Below are positions 54,701 through 60,400 of a stretch of DNA of 60,501 bases, piece after piece. Made by a program: the position numbers and the translations under genes. Under the pieces are notes generated by a model. The model was not told the origin of the DNA, did not search any database, and saw only the letters and a list, made by a program, of their open reading frames with translations. Source of the DNA: an uncultured Bulleidia sp. (GTDB taxonomy: Bacteria > Bacillota_I > Bacilli_A > Erysipelotrichales > Erysipelotrichaceae). The stretch covers positions 1-60,501 of the forward strand of contig CAKVBD010000012.1 in the NCBI GenBank assembly GCA_934725105.1, given 5' to 3'. The number at the start of each line of letters is the position of its first letter. The first letter of the stretch is position 1.

Positions 54701-55066
54701 ATCATTACTCTTTGCCAGTTTAATTAAGCTATCACTTAATTTGAAATTAATTACATTTCCAGTAGAAGTTTTTATAATTTCAACATTTATATTCGATGAG
54801 TCAATGTTGTTATACCAATTTTCTTTAATCATTAAAGAATTTTCTACCATCTTTAAATTAGAAGGCAAAGTATCCGTAATAACAACATTTTTTGCATCAG
54901 CAGGTAATTTAGAAACAGTTAAAACCCATGGAATTGAAGTAGAAACATCGTTTCCTTCAACTTTAAAAGTATTCCAATCTGTATCTTTTGATAAATATTG
55001 TTTAAATTTCAATTCATATTTAGCTTCATCCGTTCCTAATTTTTTATCCTTTTCATAAACACGCAC
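48710..55066 (-). CDS. Giant Cna_B/SpaA-repeat surface adhesin, C-terminal part (frameshifted)
   Basis: 2118 residues and no signal peptide of its own; the GTG at 55066 lacks a ribosome binding site and the frame stays open back to the A7 tract at 55086-55092, so this is the rest of the gene starting at 56742. Order: end of the adhesive head, a SpaA-like domain, four Cna_B domains (each opening with Tyr-x-Val-(Gln/Glu)-Lys-x-Trp and ending Thr-Asn), several SpaA-like modules, then eight tandem modules of about 100 residues. Each of the eight runs from ISKTD-type strands through TLHE(A/S)xPDNNY to MVD. Lys, Glu and Asn/Asp positions fit intramolecular isopeptide bonds. The C-terminus is a wall-sorting signal with a variant motif (PTVDTSD), a hydrophobic helix and RKKIH. 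Confidence 0.88.
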   Translation of the reverse strand: MRVYEKDKKLGTDEAKYELKFKQYLSKDTDWNTFKVEGNDVSTSIPWVLTVSKLPADAKNVVITDTLPSNLKMVENSLMIKENWYNNIDSSNINVEIIKTSTGNVINFKLSDSLIKLAKSNDIQILFNTTYEDLSKVPSGSIEYKNTAQIKVDDYTAPAVSASRWREYKSKDILNKDGVYNDGEIFIHYTISVNKSSADLNPNGDTLTLEDTIGSEIDFQLGTLKINGDSATADQYSYDDATRKITITIPDNQYTKITYDGYPNIAIGEEFTSDSNNEVVLKGVDHVNPADKSFDKIKVHQSSGTSTSNGVSLTVYKQEKGVSAKLLKGAKFSLYEVTVDEGKTVDEGKETDATLVSEKITGKNGYVSFSGLSRSKLYKLVETQAPEGYFLDSTPNYLMFKEASNRTGLIEKIIVGEKEYEVNLIDSKVYNKQIFVEDEQITKAGSLKLTKHFAGLNDNQINSLKQSISFDVQKNGSKNIAHINLNDPGWEISNGTYSYTLTDLPIGKYTVTETHTALNNYTVSTVYTYSVDGNESKQVSTQDAIPIEDGKVTNVNITNTYEKQTTSYSVQKKWDDSENQLQVRPDSVTVQLYADGNPVEGKTVELKNNNQWKYEWKNLDKFNAAGNEITYSAQEVDVNPNYSVSYKNNVITNTLSTTSYQVEKVWNDNKNAAKKRPSEITVQLQRKLSTEETFSNVGDVVTLNEANGWKHTFDNLLIANKEGKAYTYSVVESNADSYVSSVDLNDKTFVITNTYQEQCRNITISKKDGNNVEIAGASLKLSRINGDSKEEIASWTSGQDGKNSDNSIKSHVVTINPGTYYLEEISAPEHFKIAEPITFEVAVDGTVSIITKNDQNETVNTPCENNVVQMVDQNIEQTSYSVQKVWNDNDNAGNKRPSKITVKLQRKLSTEKTYSNVGNVVALNDENGWNYTWNALDATDQSGNSYVYQAVEDGSVNGYISSSSNENNKTTITNTITSVKVSKVDITSSQELKGAHIQILDEDKAIEEWDSTSETHVVYGLETNKLYTLHETVAPGGYTLASDIPFKLNEDGNVVVADLNKDSISEDGGILLKDALTSIRILKVDVDAVTNTPLSGAHIQILDGNKVVQEFDSTEDNAGIQIDGLKTGVVYTLHESSAPNNYTLAADTHFSLNADGTINLEKTNTDFKIDNGSIVLSVKDVQIPKTTYSVQKEWVDNNNALNNRPSTIQVQLQSKLGNGEFTNYGEAITLNKDQDNNWTYTWNNLPSTNAEGTKYTYQAVELEKSENYLAPSYRYDASTKKQIITNKSYPVVEISKTNVLGDEIQGAVLTLIDTNGNEVSRWTSGSETNADGTIKTHFVQVAPGIYTLQETAIPDNNYVLAQDITFKVDEEGKVLINGEEADKVVMVDTFAPHDVVISKTDLNGKELKGAKLEVTGIEEGGTEIEKISWVSDGNTKNISVKPGTYTLQETATPDNNYVLAQDITFKVDSEGKVTVDGKPVERVTMIDDYSDHSVEISKTDVGGKELAGAQLSVVDANGTMIDSWTSSTKTHKVTVKPGTYTLHETATPDNNYVKAQDITFTVNENGVVTMNNAVVDHITMVDEYIAHSINISKVDIGGNEIAGASMKITGTPTGSSSEITPIEWVSGSDGNNEDGTLKNHAVSLQPGSYTLEETAVPDGNVYVKAANINFTVNVDGTVKVADNEAGDTVTMIDYYSDHGIVISKQDVNGAAVKGALLKLFDKENNEVASWETDGMTDHQVEVQPGTYTLREEATPDNNYVLAQDITFTVDEEGKVLINDEETDKVVMVDTFAPHDVVISKTDLNGKELKGAKLEVTGVEEGGTEIEKISWISDGNTKNISVQPGTYTLHEESTPDNNYVLAQDITFKVDSEGKVTVDGKPVERVTMVDDYSDHSVEISKTDVGGNELAGAQLAVVDTNGTMIDSWTSSTKTHKVIVKPGTYTLHEDLSPVGYKVAKDITFDVDIEGKVTVNGKKVDQVVMVDEDQTYDIAISKQDITNNKELPGAKLSLKDTKTNKVVETWTSASEAHVVTVVPSTYELSEVAAPNGYEIAEKITFTVERDGTITIDGKKVETVIMQDQPTKPTVDTSDHNNIVFYGFAGVISLGMALMMLLTRKKIH
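49200..51003 (-). repeat. Duplicated two-module block inside the adhesin gene
   Basis: Sequence at about 49240-49800 and 50443-51003 is nearly the same, offset by 1203 bases (401 codons, four modules). Long stretches match base for base, for example the phrase ATATCTTGCGCTAATACATA and neighbouring text, with scattered changes, so the duplication is recent or kept alike by gene conversion. Confidence 0.75.
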
Positions 55067-56742
55067 TTTATTATTGTACGTAGTATTTTTTTAGGCTCAG
55101 TTGTTATCTTAGTTTCATATGTAAAAGAAATCGTTCCTTTTGTCACATTTCCAAATGAAAAGTACACTTTATTTTTTTCTTCAGAAATAGTTGGAGTCTT
55201 TACTCCTTCACTCAAATCAGAAAATGAATTATTTACAAATTCCATTCCTTCAGGAATTTCATCTTCAACCTTTAAATCCGCAATTCCAGTTTCTGGAACA
55301 TGTACAGTTACTTTCCATATAGCTTCCCTACTTTGTTCGTCAAATGAAATAAAATCTTTTTGTACATAATTATATTTTTCTGATACTTTTACATTTGCAT
55401 TATCATTCGAATATTCCCGTTCACCATCAGGATATTCAAAAACCGTATTACTAACTTTATAGTTTTTTGTAGCATCTGTTGGTTGCGTATATGTTGTTTG
55501 ATAAGTAATTGTATATTCACCATTAGATCCTTCAGGCATAGTAAAACCATTTTCACTTGTCAAAGAATCAAATGTCAACCCCTCTACTTCAGGGCTTACT
55601 GTAAAAGAACCTTTTTTAAATTGAGATGCAAGATAATCATCACTAGCTTCTGTCTTCAAAATATCTTTCAATTTCAAACCAGAAATATCATAACCTGCTT
55701 TACCAAATTTGATTGTCCAATTGATAACACCATCAGATTCTTGTATTCCTTCTTTTGAAATTTTTGGGTATTTTAAATCATTTGAGATCTGAAGTTGAAT
55801 CTCCTTGCTTTTTTCACTATCATGCTCTTTGCTCTTAACTGAAGCTTTGTTTGTTTTTGCTACCCAATCATCATTATAAGTAAATTTCTTATCAACATTT
55901 ACTCTGTACTTTGCATAAATTGTTTCATTGTCTTCCATTTTAGAAATCGTATATGCAAATGTACTATTTTCTACAGTTGTGCTCGTTGGTTGTGGTTGTA
56001 CAGGTGTACTGCATGCTTCATCAGAAAAGAAAGAAACATCACCGTTCAGTGTCATATAAGATCCCATAGTATCAGAGAATACAACATTTGTATTAACACC
56101 TTTTGAATGTATTGCAACAATAAAATCAGCATACAAATTACCATCATTATCTTTGTTAACTTGTCCACCAGTTTTATTAATACTAACACCATCATTAGCA
56201 TCATTTCTGTTCATATTTACAGTAATAGTACCTACACCTGGAAACTCATAAGAAGTTTTTCCACCTTGACCATCATTTAATTGTGTATTATCAAATGAGC
56301 CACTTAATCTTAATGTACCTCTTCTTCCATCGCCATGGATAAAGTTTTCATCACTATACTGAATTGTGATTGTATTATTTGAAATAGTATATGTTCCAAC
56401 TTGTACATTTCCATCCATTAATGGACCATTTGTATCACTAGCATGGATATTTGCTGGAATTTGATAGGTAAGTTTATCTTCTGTTGATTGTGGATATTCG
56501 CCGTTTGTAAATTCCCATGCAATATTCATTTCCAGAGATGTTGCATAGTTCACCTCAGCAGTCTCACCTGTTTTAATTTCTTTTCCATCAACTTTTAAAG
56601 AAACAGATAGAGAACTAGCATTTCCATTTAACGGTTTGCTATGTTCATCTCCTTCCGCATAAACAAAATTTTGTGCATTAGAAAAAATCATCAGTAATGC
56701 AACAAATACTGAAAAACACTTCTTCCAAAAATTATCATGCAT
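55036..56742 (-). CDS. Giant surface adhesin, N-terminal part with signal peptide
   Basis: 568 residues as read. Start at ATG 56742, just after a GGAGGAGGAAGG ribosome site; the frame to 56796 lies in the leader. Signal peptide about residues 1-29 (FWKKCFSVFVALLMIFSNAQ, cut near VYAEG). The head is built from immunoglobulin-like beta domains as in pilus-tip and collagen-binding adhesins (LSVSLKVDGKEIKTGE; ISKEGIQESDGVINWTIKFG). The last 15 or so residues are out of frame: after TTEPKK the reading frame shifts at A7, and the protein would end at 55036. Without the second part it has no wall anchor, so it would be secreted. Confidence 0.85.
   Translation of the reverse strand: MHDNFWKKCFSVFVALLMIFSNAQNFVYAEGDEHSKPLNGNASSLSVSLKVDGKEIKTGETAEVNYATSLEMNIAWEFTNGEYPQSTEDKLTYQIPANIHASDTNGPLMDGNVQVGTYTISNNTITIQYSDENFIHGDGRRGTLRLSGSFDNTQLNDGQGGKTSYEFPGVGTITVNMNRNDANDGVSINKTGGQVNKDNDGNLYADFIVAIHSKGVNTNVVFSDTMGSYMTLNGDVSFFSDEACSTPVQPQPTSTTVENSTFAYTISKMEDNETIYAKYRVNVDKKFTYNDDWVAKTNKASVKSKEHDSEKSKEIQLQISNDLKYPKISKEGIQESDGVINWTIKFGKAGYDISGLKLKDILKTEASDDYLASQFKKGSFTVSPEVEGLTFDSLTSENGFTMPEGSNGEYTITYQTTYTQPTDATKNYKVSNTVFEYPDGEREYSNDNANVKVSEKYNYVQKDFISFDEQSREAIWKVTVHVPETGIADLKVEDEIPEGMEFVNNSFSDLSEGVKTPTISEEKNKVYFSFGNVTKGTISFTYETKITTEPKKILRTIIKCVFMKRIKN
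55086..55092 (-). other. A7 homopolymer frameshift in the adhesin gene
   Basis: On the coding strand the sequence reads CCT followed by seven A's and TACTACG. With eight A's the frame would continue as EPKKNTTYNNKVRVYEKD, joining the two open frames into one protein of about 2677 residues. It could be slipped-strand phase variation, RNA polymerase or ribosome slippage, a fixed mutation, or a sequencing error. Confidence 0.8.
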
Positions 56743-56758
56743 ACATCCTTCCTCCTCC
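56743..56758 (-). promoter_or_regulatory. Strong ribosome binding site of the adhesin
   Basis: A purine-rich tract GAGGAGGAGGAAGG lies just after the riboswitch terminator and before ATG 56742; it fixes the start. Confidence 0.7.
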
Positions 56759-56780
56759 TCGATAATTTCAAGCAAATAAA

Positions 56781-56809
56781 AACACAACAAAAACATCTAT
56801 TGTTGTGTT
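56781..56809 (-). terminator. Riboswitch expression platform terminator
   Basis: The stem AACACAACA/TGTTGTGTT followed on the minus strand by TTTATTTGC. It starts one base after the 3' side of the aptamer's closing helix, so ligand binding could bear on its folding. Confidence 0.8.
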
Positions 56810-56886
56810 GCAACTCGGCGATCATATTATCCCTATATTAACTTAGACCCGTAGCTTTGCGTCAATAACTTTCGTTACCTTTGCTT
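56810..56886 (-). ncRNA. Cyclic-di-GMP-I (GEMM-I) riboswitch
   Basis: On the minus strand: GCAAAGGTAAC, a GAAA tetraloop (CGAAAG), GTTATTGACGCAAAGC, then TACGGGTCTAAG, a variable stem, and ATGATCGCCGAGTTGC at the 3' end. GACGCAAAGC and the tetraloop with its receptor region are hallmarks of the class; GCAA at the 5' end pairs with TTGC at the 3' end. It precedes an adhesin gene, a known target type of c-di-GMP riboswitches in clostridia. On- or off-type is not clear from sequence alone. Confidence 0.9.
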
Positions 56887-56937
56887 ATGTAATTGTCGAA
56901 CAACCAACCTATTATGCCTTAGGCAAATTGCAAGAAA

Positions 56938-56967
56938 ATTATAATACATGAAAATATTGAAAATCAA
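56938..56967 (-). promoter_or_regulatory. Promoter of the riboswitch-adhesin transcript
   Basis: TTGATT (56962-56967), 18-base spacer, TATAAT (56938-56943). It gives a leader of about 190 bases that includes the whole aptamer. Confidence 0.65.
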
Positions 56968-56970
56968 TAG

Positions 56971-56984
56971 TGTAAGCGCTTTTA
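56971..56984. promoter_or_regulatory. cre-like site upstream of the adhesin promoter
   Basis: TGTAAGCGCTTTTA fits the CcpA consensus TGWAARCGYTWNCW with one mismatch and lies 3 bases upstream of the -35 box, a position linked with activation by CcpA in other Firmicutes. Confidence 0.4.
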
Positions 56985-57031
56985 TTTTATATAGCGATGT
57001 TATGTTAATTTTCAAAAATTTGAAATAACTA

Positions 57032-57119
57032 CAAAAAAATCCACCAATACTTGTTATAGGGAGACTAGTATTGGTGGTTTCATTAAGCAAGCTTAGTTTT
57101 CTAAGCCTTAGGTATTATA
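57032..57119 (-). ncRNA. Candidate small RNA upstream of the adhesin leader
   Basis: A promoter (TTTGCA, 16 bases, extended -10 TGCTATAAT at 57114-57121) is followed by about 70 bases with a hairpin (GCTTAG-AAAA-CTAAGC) and a strong terminator (11-bp stem CCACCAATACT and its complement, 57041-57077, then ATTTTTTTG). No ribosome site or sensible reading frame lies in it. It fits a discrete small RNA of about 75 nt. The rest of the 57078-57200 gap holds only the weak hairpin of ysxC; 56985-57031 is AT-rich, with a CodY-like box with two mismatches at about 57007-57021. Confidence 0.5.
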
Positions 57120-57182
57120 GCACTTATTCATAAAATGCAAAGTGCTTAGTTATAAAATAGTTATATAAACACAAGAAAAGTA

Positions 57183-57198
57183 TAAACATTTCTGTTTA
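57183..57198 (-). terminator. Weak hairpin after ysxC
   Basis: TAAACA-GAAA-TGTTTA followed by TACTTTTC, just past the ysxC stop. Confidence 0.4.
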
Positions 57199-57200
57199 GA

Positions 57201-57779
57201 CTAAATCATATCATTAATTGCATTCCAGATATGATCAATTCCTGTTTTCTTTAAGGAATCTACAGGAATCAATGCTTTTACAGGAAGCTTTAAAATATTG
57301 GCAATCTTTTGTGCATTGCTTAAATACTTGCCTCTAGAAATCTTATCTGTTTTTGTACATGCTACGATAATATTCAGATGTGTACTTCTACCATACTCAA
57401 TCATCGCAATATCATCTTCATTTGGTTCTCTTCTTGCATCCAGTACAAGAACCATGCCTTTTAGATTTTCTCTATGATTGAAATAAGGCTCAATCAGCTT
57501 TCCAAAAGCAAGTGCACTCTTTGCATCACTTGTCGCATAGCCATAGCCAGGTGCATCTGTAAATACAACTCTGTTATCTACAATAAAGAAGTTTAACAGT
57601 CTTGTTTTACCAGGTGTTTTTCCTGAAAATGCTAAATTCTTACGATTCACCAACGCATTGATGAGTGTACTTTTTCCAGCATTACTTCTACCCGCAAATA
57701 CAATTTCAGGCAGTTTGCTGTCGGGCCATCCACTTTCATTTGCTGCTGTTGTCAGCAGTTTCGCATCATGATACTGCAT
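57201..57779 (-). CDS. ysxC: Ribosome-biogenesis GTPase YsxC/EngB
   Basis: A 192-residue GTPase needed for 50S subunit assembly. G1 GRSNAGKSTLINAL, switch I with KTPGKTRLLNFF, G3 DAPGYGYA and G4 CTKTDK. Its ATG shares a base with the lon stop codon, the lon-ysxC order seen in Bacillus. Confidence 0.93.
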   Translation of the reverse strand: MQYHDAKLLTTAANESGWPDSKLPEIVFAGRSNAGKSTLINALVNRKNLAFSGKTPGKTRLLNFFIVDNRVVFTDAPGYGYATSDAKSALAFGKLIEPYFNHRENLKGMVLVLDARREPNEDDIAMIEYGRSTHLNIIVACTKTDKISRGKYLSNAQKIANILKLPVKALIPVDSLKKTGIDHIWNAINDMI

Positions 57780-60088
57780 TATTTCACCAGCGCTTCCTTC
57801 AATACTTGAGAAACATTATCTACAGGAATAAATGTAATGGATTCTTTGACTGCCTTTGGTACATCATCAAGATCTCTCACGTTTTCCTTAGGAATCAAGA
57901 TCTTTGTAATGCCAACACGATTTGCTGCTAAAGATTTTTCTCTTAGACCGCCAATTGGAAGTACATGACCTCTGAGTGTAATTTCTCCTGTCATCGCAAG
58001 GTTATTTTCAACTGCTCTGCCTGTTAAAGCAGAAACAATTGCAGTTGTCATTGTTACACCAGCACTAGGACCATCCTTAGGAACAGCACCTTCTGGTACA
58101 TGAATATGAATATCGTTCTTCTCAAAGAATTTTGGATCAATGTTATAGTCATGTGCATGTGCTTTGACATAGTCAACCGCAATCTGTGCAGATTCTTTCA
58201 TCACATCACCAAGTTTACCAGTCATCACAATACCACCCTTGCCTTCATAAGAGCTGACTTCAATCTGGAGAACATCTCCTCCAAATTCAGTATATGCTAA
58301 ACCAGTAACACAGCCAACCTGTGCTTTCTTTTCCTTGTTTCCATATTCAAAGATTTCTTTACCAAGCCATGCATTGATCTGCTTCTTGCTCATTGTCATA
58401 GACTTCTTGCCATCTTTTAAGATTGCTAGAACAGTTTTACGACATAGAGATGCAATGAGTCTTTCTAACTGTCTTACACCTGCTTCACGTGTGTAATGAC
58501 GAATGAGATATAAAACTTCATCATCTTTGATTTTGAATTGAGATGCTTTTAAGCCATTGGCTTTGATCTGCTTAGGAATCAGATGATCTTTAGCAATCTG
58601 TACCTTATCGAGTTCTGTATAAGATGGCAATTCAATGATTTCCATTCGATCTCTTAAAGGAGCAGGAATGTTTTCCAGGTAGTTGGCTGTTGCGATAAAC
58701 ATCACTTTACTTAGATCATAAGGTTCTTCTAGATAATGATCAGAGAACATTGCATTCTGTTCAGGATCTAGTACTTCAAGCATTGCATCACTTGGATCGC
58801 CCTTATAGTCAGCACCCATTTTGTCGATTTCATCAATCAAGAATACTGGGTTAATGACTTCAGCCTTCTTCATTCCTTGAATGATACGACCAGGCATTGC
58901 ACCTAAATATGTTCTTCTATGACCTCTGATTTCAGCTTCATCTCTAACGCCACCTAAGCTCATTTTCACAAACTTACGGTCTAAGGCACGTGCAATGGAT
59001 TTTGCCAATGAAGTTTTACCAACACCTGGAGGACCAGCCAGACAGATAATTGGTGCATTTAATGTACCTGTCATCTGCTTGACAGCTAGATATTCCATGA
59101 TACGATCTTTAACTTTTTCAAGACCATAATGATCTTCATCCAAGACTTCACGTACTTCTTTGAGATCATCTACATCTTCTGTTTCCTGCCAGTATGGAAC
59201 ATTTAAAAGCCAGTCTAAGTAGTTTCTGCTAACAGATGCTTCTCCACTTCCTGCAGGCAGCATTTCATATTTCTTCAATTCATCTAAAGCCTTCTTCTTG
59301 ATAGATTCTGGATATGGATTGTTTTCAATCTTGTCACGAAGTTCCTGGGAATCATCTGTAATATTAGAAACATCACCAAGTTCTTCTTTGATTGTCTTAA
59401 GTTTTTCTCTTAAGTAATATTCTTTTTGTGAATCATCAATCTTTTCTTTTACTTTCTGATTGATGTCATTTTCAATTTCAGATAAACGCTGCTGTTTTTC
59501 CATTTCTGAAATGATGAATAACATACGTTCATTGATATTGAGTGTTTCAAGAAGTTTCTGTTTCGTCTGCTGATCATTCAATAAATACTGACCAAACTGA
59601 TCTGTTAATGTAACGGCAGAAACACCTTTTGACATCTGGTGAATAATATCTGCAGGGAATGCAGCAGTTACATTTGAAATCTTTTCAAATTCAGAAATAA
59701 TCTTCTTGACTAGTGCAAGTTCTTCTGTTGTATCACCCTGTACATCTTCTAACAGTTCAATATCAGCCATCATCATAGAACCATCATCTTCAAGATTCAC
59801 AAGTTTAGCACGCTTCATACCAGTAAAAGTAATACGCATATAGCCTTGTTTTCTTCTAACGACTTTGATTTTACTTAATGTACCGACGGAATAAAGATTT
59901 TCTCTAACAGGCTGTTCAACCATGATGTCATTCTGACAGACAATAAATACCTGTCCATCATATTCATCACTTGCGGTATTGATTGCATTGACTGATTTCT
60001 GTCTGCCAACTTCAATCATGACATCTTGTCCAGGGAATACAATGATTCCTCTAGTACAAATTACGGGAATTCTCATAGTATTTTCCAT
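57779..60088 (-). CDS. lon: ATP-dependent protease LonA
   Basis: 769 residues. N-terminal substrate domain (RIPVICTRGIIVFPGQDVMIEVG), coiled coil (QKVKEKIDDSQKEYYLREKLKTIKEELG), Walker A GPPGVGKTSLAKS, Walker B VFLIDEIDKMG, sensor region, and the protease domain with catalytic Ser in PKDGPSAGVTMTTA and Lys in GGLREKSLAANR. It degrades damaged and regulatory proteins. GGAG lies 8 bases before the ATG. A nested inverted repeat sits directly upstream, and an IS110 end begins about 80-120 bases upstream. Confidence 0.95.
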   Translation of the reverse strand: MENTMRIPVICTRGIIVFPGQDVMIEVGRQKSVNAINTASDEYDGQVFIVCQNDIMVEQPVRENLYSVGTLSKIKVVRRKQGYMRITFTGMKRAKLVNLEDDGSMMMADIELLEDVQGDTTEELALVKKIISEFEKISNVTAAFPADIIHQMSKGVSAVTLTDQFGQYLLNDQQTKQKLLETLNINERMLFIISEMEKQQRLSEIENDINQKVKEKIDDSQKEYYLREKLKTIKEELGDVSNITDDSQELRDKIENNPYPESIKKKALDELKKYEMLPAGSGEASVSRNYLDWLLNVPYWQETEDVDDLKEVREVLDEDHYGLEKVKDRIMEYLAVKQMTGTLNAPIICLAGPPGVGKTSLAKSIARALDRKFVKMSLGGVRDEAEIRGHRRTYLGAMPGRIIQGMKKAEVINPVFLIDEIDKMGADYKGDPSDAMLEVLDPEQNAMFSDHYLEEPYDLSKVMFIATANYLENIPAPLRDRMEIIELPSYTELDKVQIAKDHLIPKQIKANGLKASQFKIKDDEVLYLIRHYTREAGVRQLERLIASLCRKTVLAILKDGKKSMTMSKKQINAWLGKEIFEYGNKEKKAQVGCVTGLAYTEFGGDVLQIEVSSYEGKGGIVMTGKLGDVMKESAQIAVDYVKAHAHDYNIDPKFFEKNDIHIHVPEGAVPKDGPSAGVTMTTAIVSALTGRAVENNLAMTGEITLRGHVLPIGGLREKSLAANRVGITKILIPKENVRDLDDVPKAVKESITFIPVDNVSQVLKEALVK

Positions 60089-60103
60089 ACCTAGTACTCC
60101 TGG

Positions 60104-60144
60104 TATATTGTTGAAGACTCATAAAACAAGTCATTCACAATATA
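60104..60144 (-). promoter_or_regulatory. Nested inverted repeat upstream of lon
   Basis: TATATTGT-4-GACT-9-AGTC-4-ACAATATA. The outer 8-bp and inner 4-bp arms are in perfect register. It lies next to the lon ribosome site and covers a possible -10 (TATATT, 60139-60144). It may be an operator or a 5' mRNA hairpin; it is neither CIRCE nor a CtsR box. Confidence 0.45.
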
Positions 60145-60177
60145 CTCACTCTTTCTATCAATCCTGTTTAACCGTGA

Positions 60178-60400
60178 TTGATAACGGTCTGATGTATCCT
60201 GTAGAATATTGAAATATGTGAATGTGGATTTGTATTCCTCCTTGTAGCTTTGACTACTTCCAAAAGGTTCTTACCACGCCTTATTCCAGAACAATGATTA
60301 GTTAGATGAGTCTTTGAATTCGTATTTTGCACCAGGTTTTGTGGTTTAAGTGCTGTGGTATCAAACACATCGCATATATTTTTTGAAAGGATGTATTCTT
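60178..60400 (+). ncRNA. Non-coding left end of IS110-family element, candidate bridge RNA
   Basis: No plausible gene lies in the roughly 250 bases before the transposase. A promoter TTGATA (60178-60183), 18 bases, TAGAAT (60202-60207) would start an RNA near 60214, giving about 180 bases up to the transposase ribosome site. Possible hairpins: GTAG-6-CTAC (60244-60257) and GCACCA...TGGT..GTGC (60329-60353), plus pairing of ACCAC near 60273 with GTGGT near 60340. IS110 elements encode the bridge RNA in this position. The exact element border is not visible. Confidence 0.55.

Noticed and set aside
48700..55066. Many open frames on the plus strand inside the adhesin gene (for example 49520-49786 and 50723-50989)
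   Set aside because: They are antisense shadows of the repeated modules, have no ribosome sites and repeat only because the modules repeat.
55036..55066. Separate second adhesin gene starting at GTG 55066
   Set aside because: No ribosome site or promoter is present, and the open frame runs farther back to the A7 tract, so it is the continuation of the first part.
55080..55100. Classical -1 programmed ribosomal frameshift as the main explanation of the split adhesin
   Set aside because: The codon phase around A7 does not give a proper X XXY YYZ heptamer, and I saw no stimulating structure; homopolymer slippage is simpler.
56875..57090. 71-codon open frame on the minus strand
   Set aside because: It starts at TTG inside the small-RNA/terminator region, has no ribosome site and runs through a promoter and the riboswitch 5' end.
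60168..60368. 66-codon open frame on the minus strand in the IS110 end
   Set aside because: Low-complexity translation without a ribosome site, overlapping the probable bridge-RNA region.
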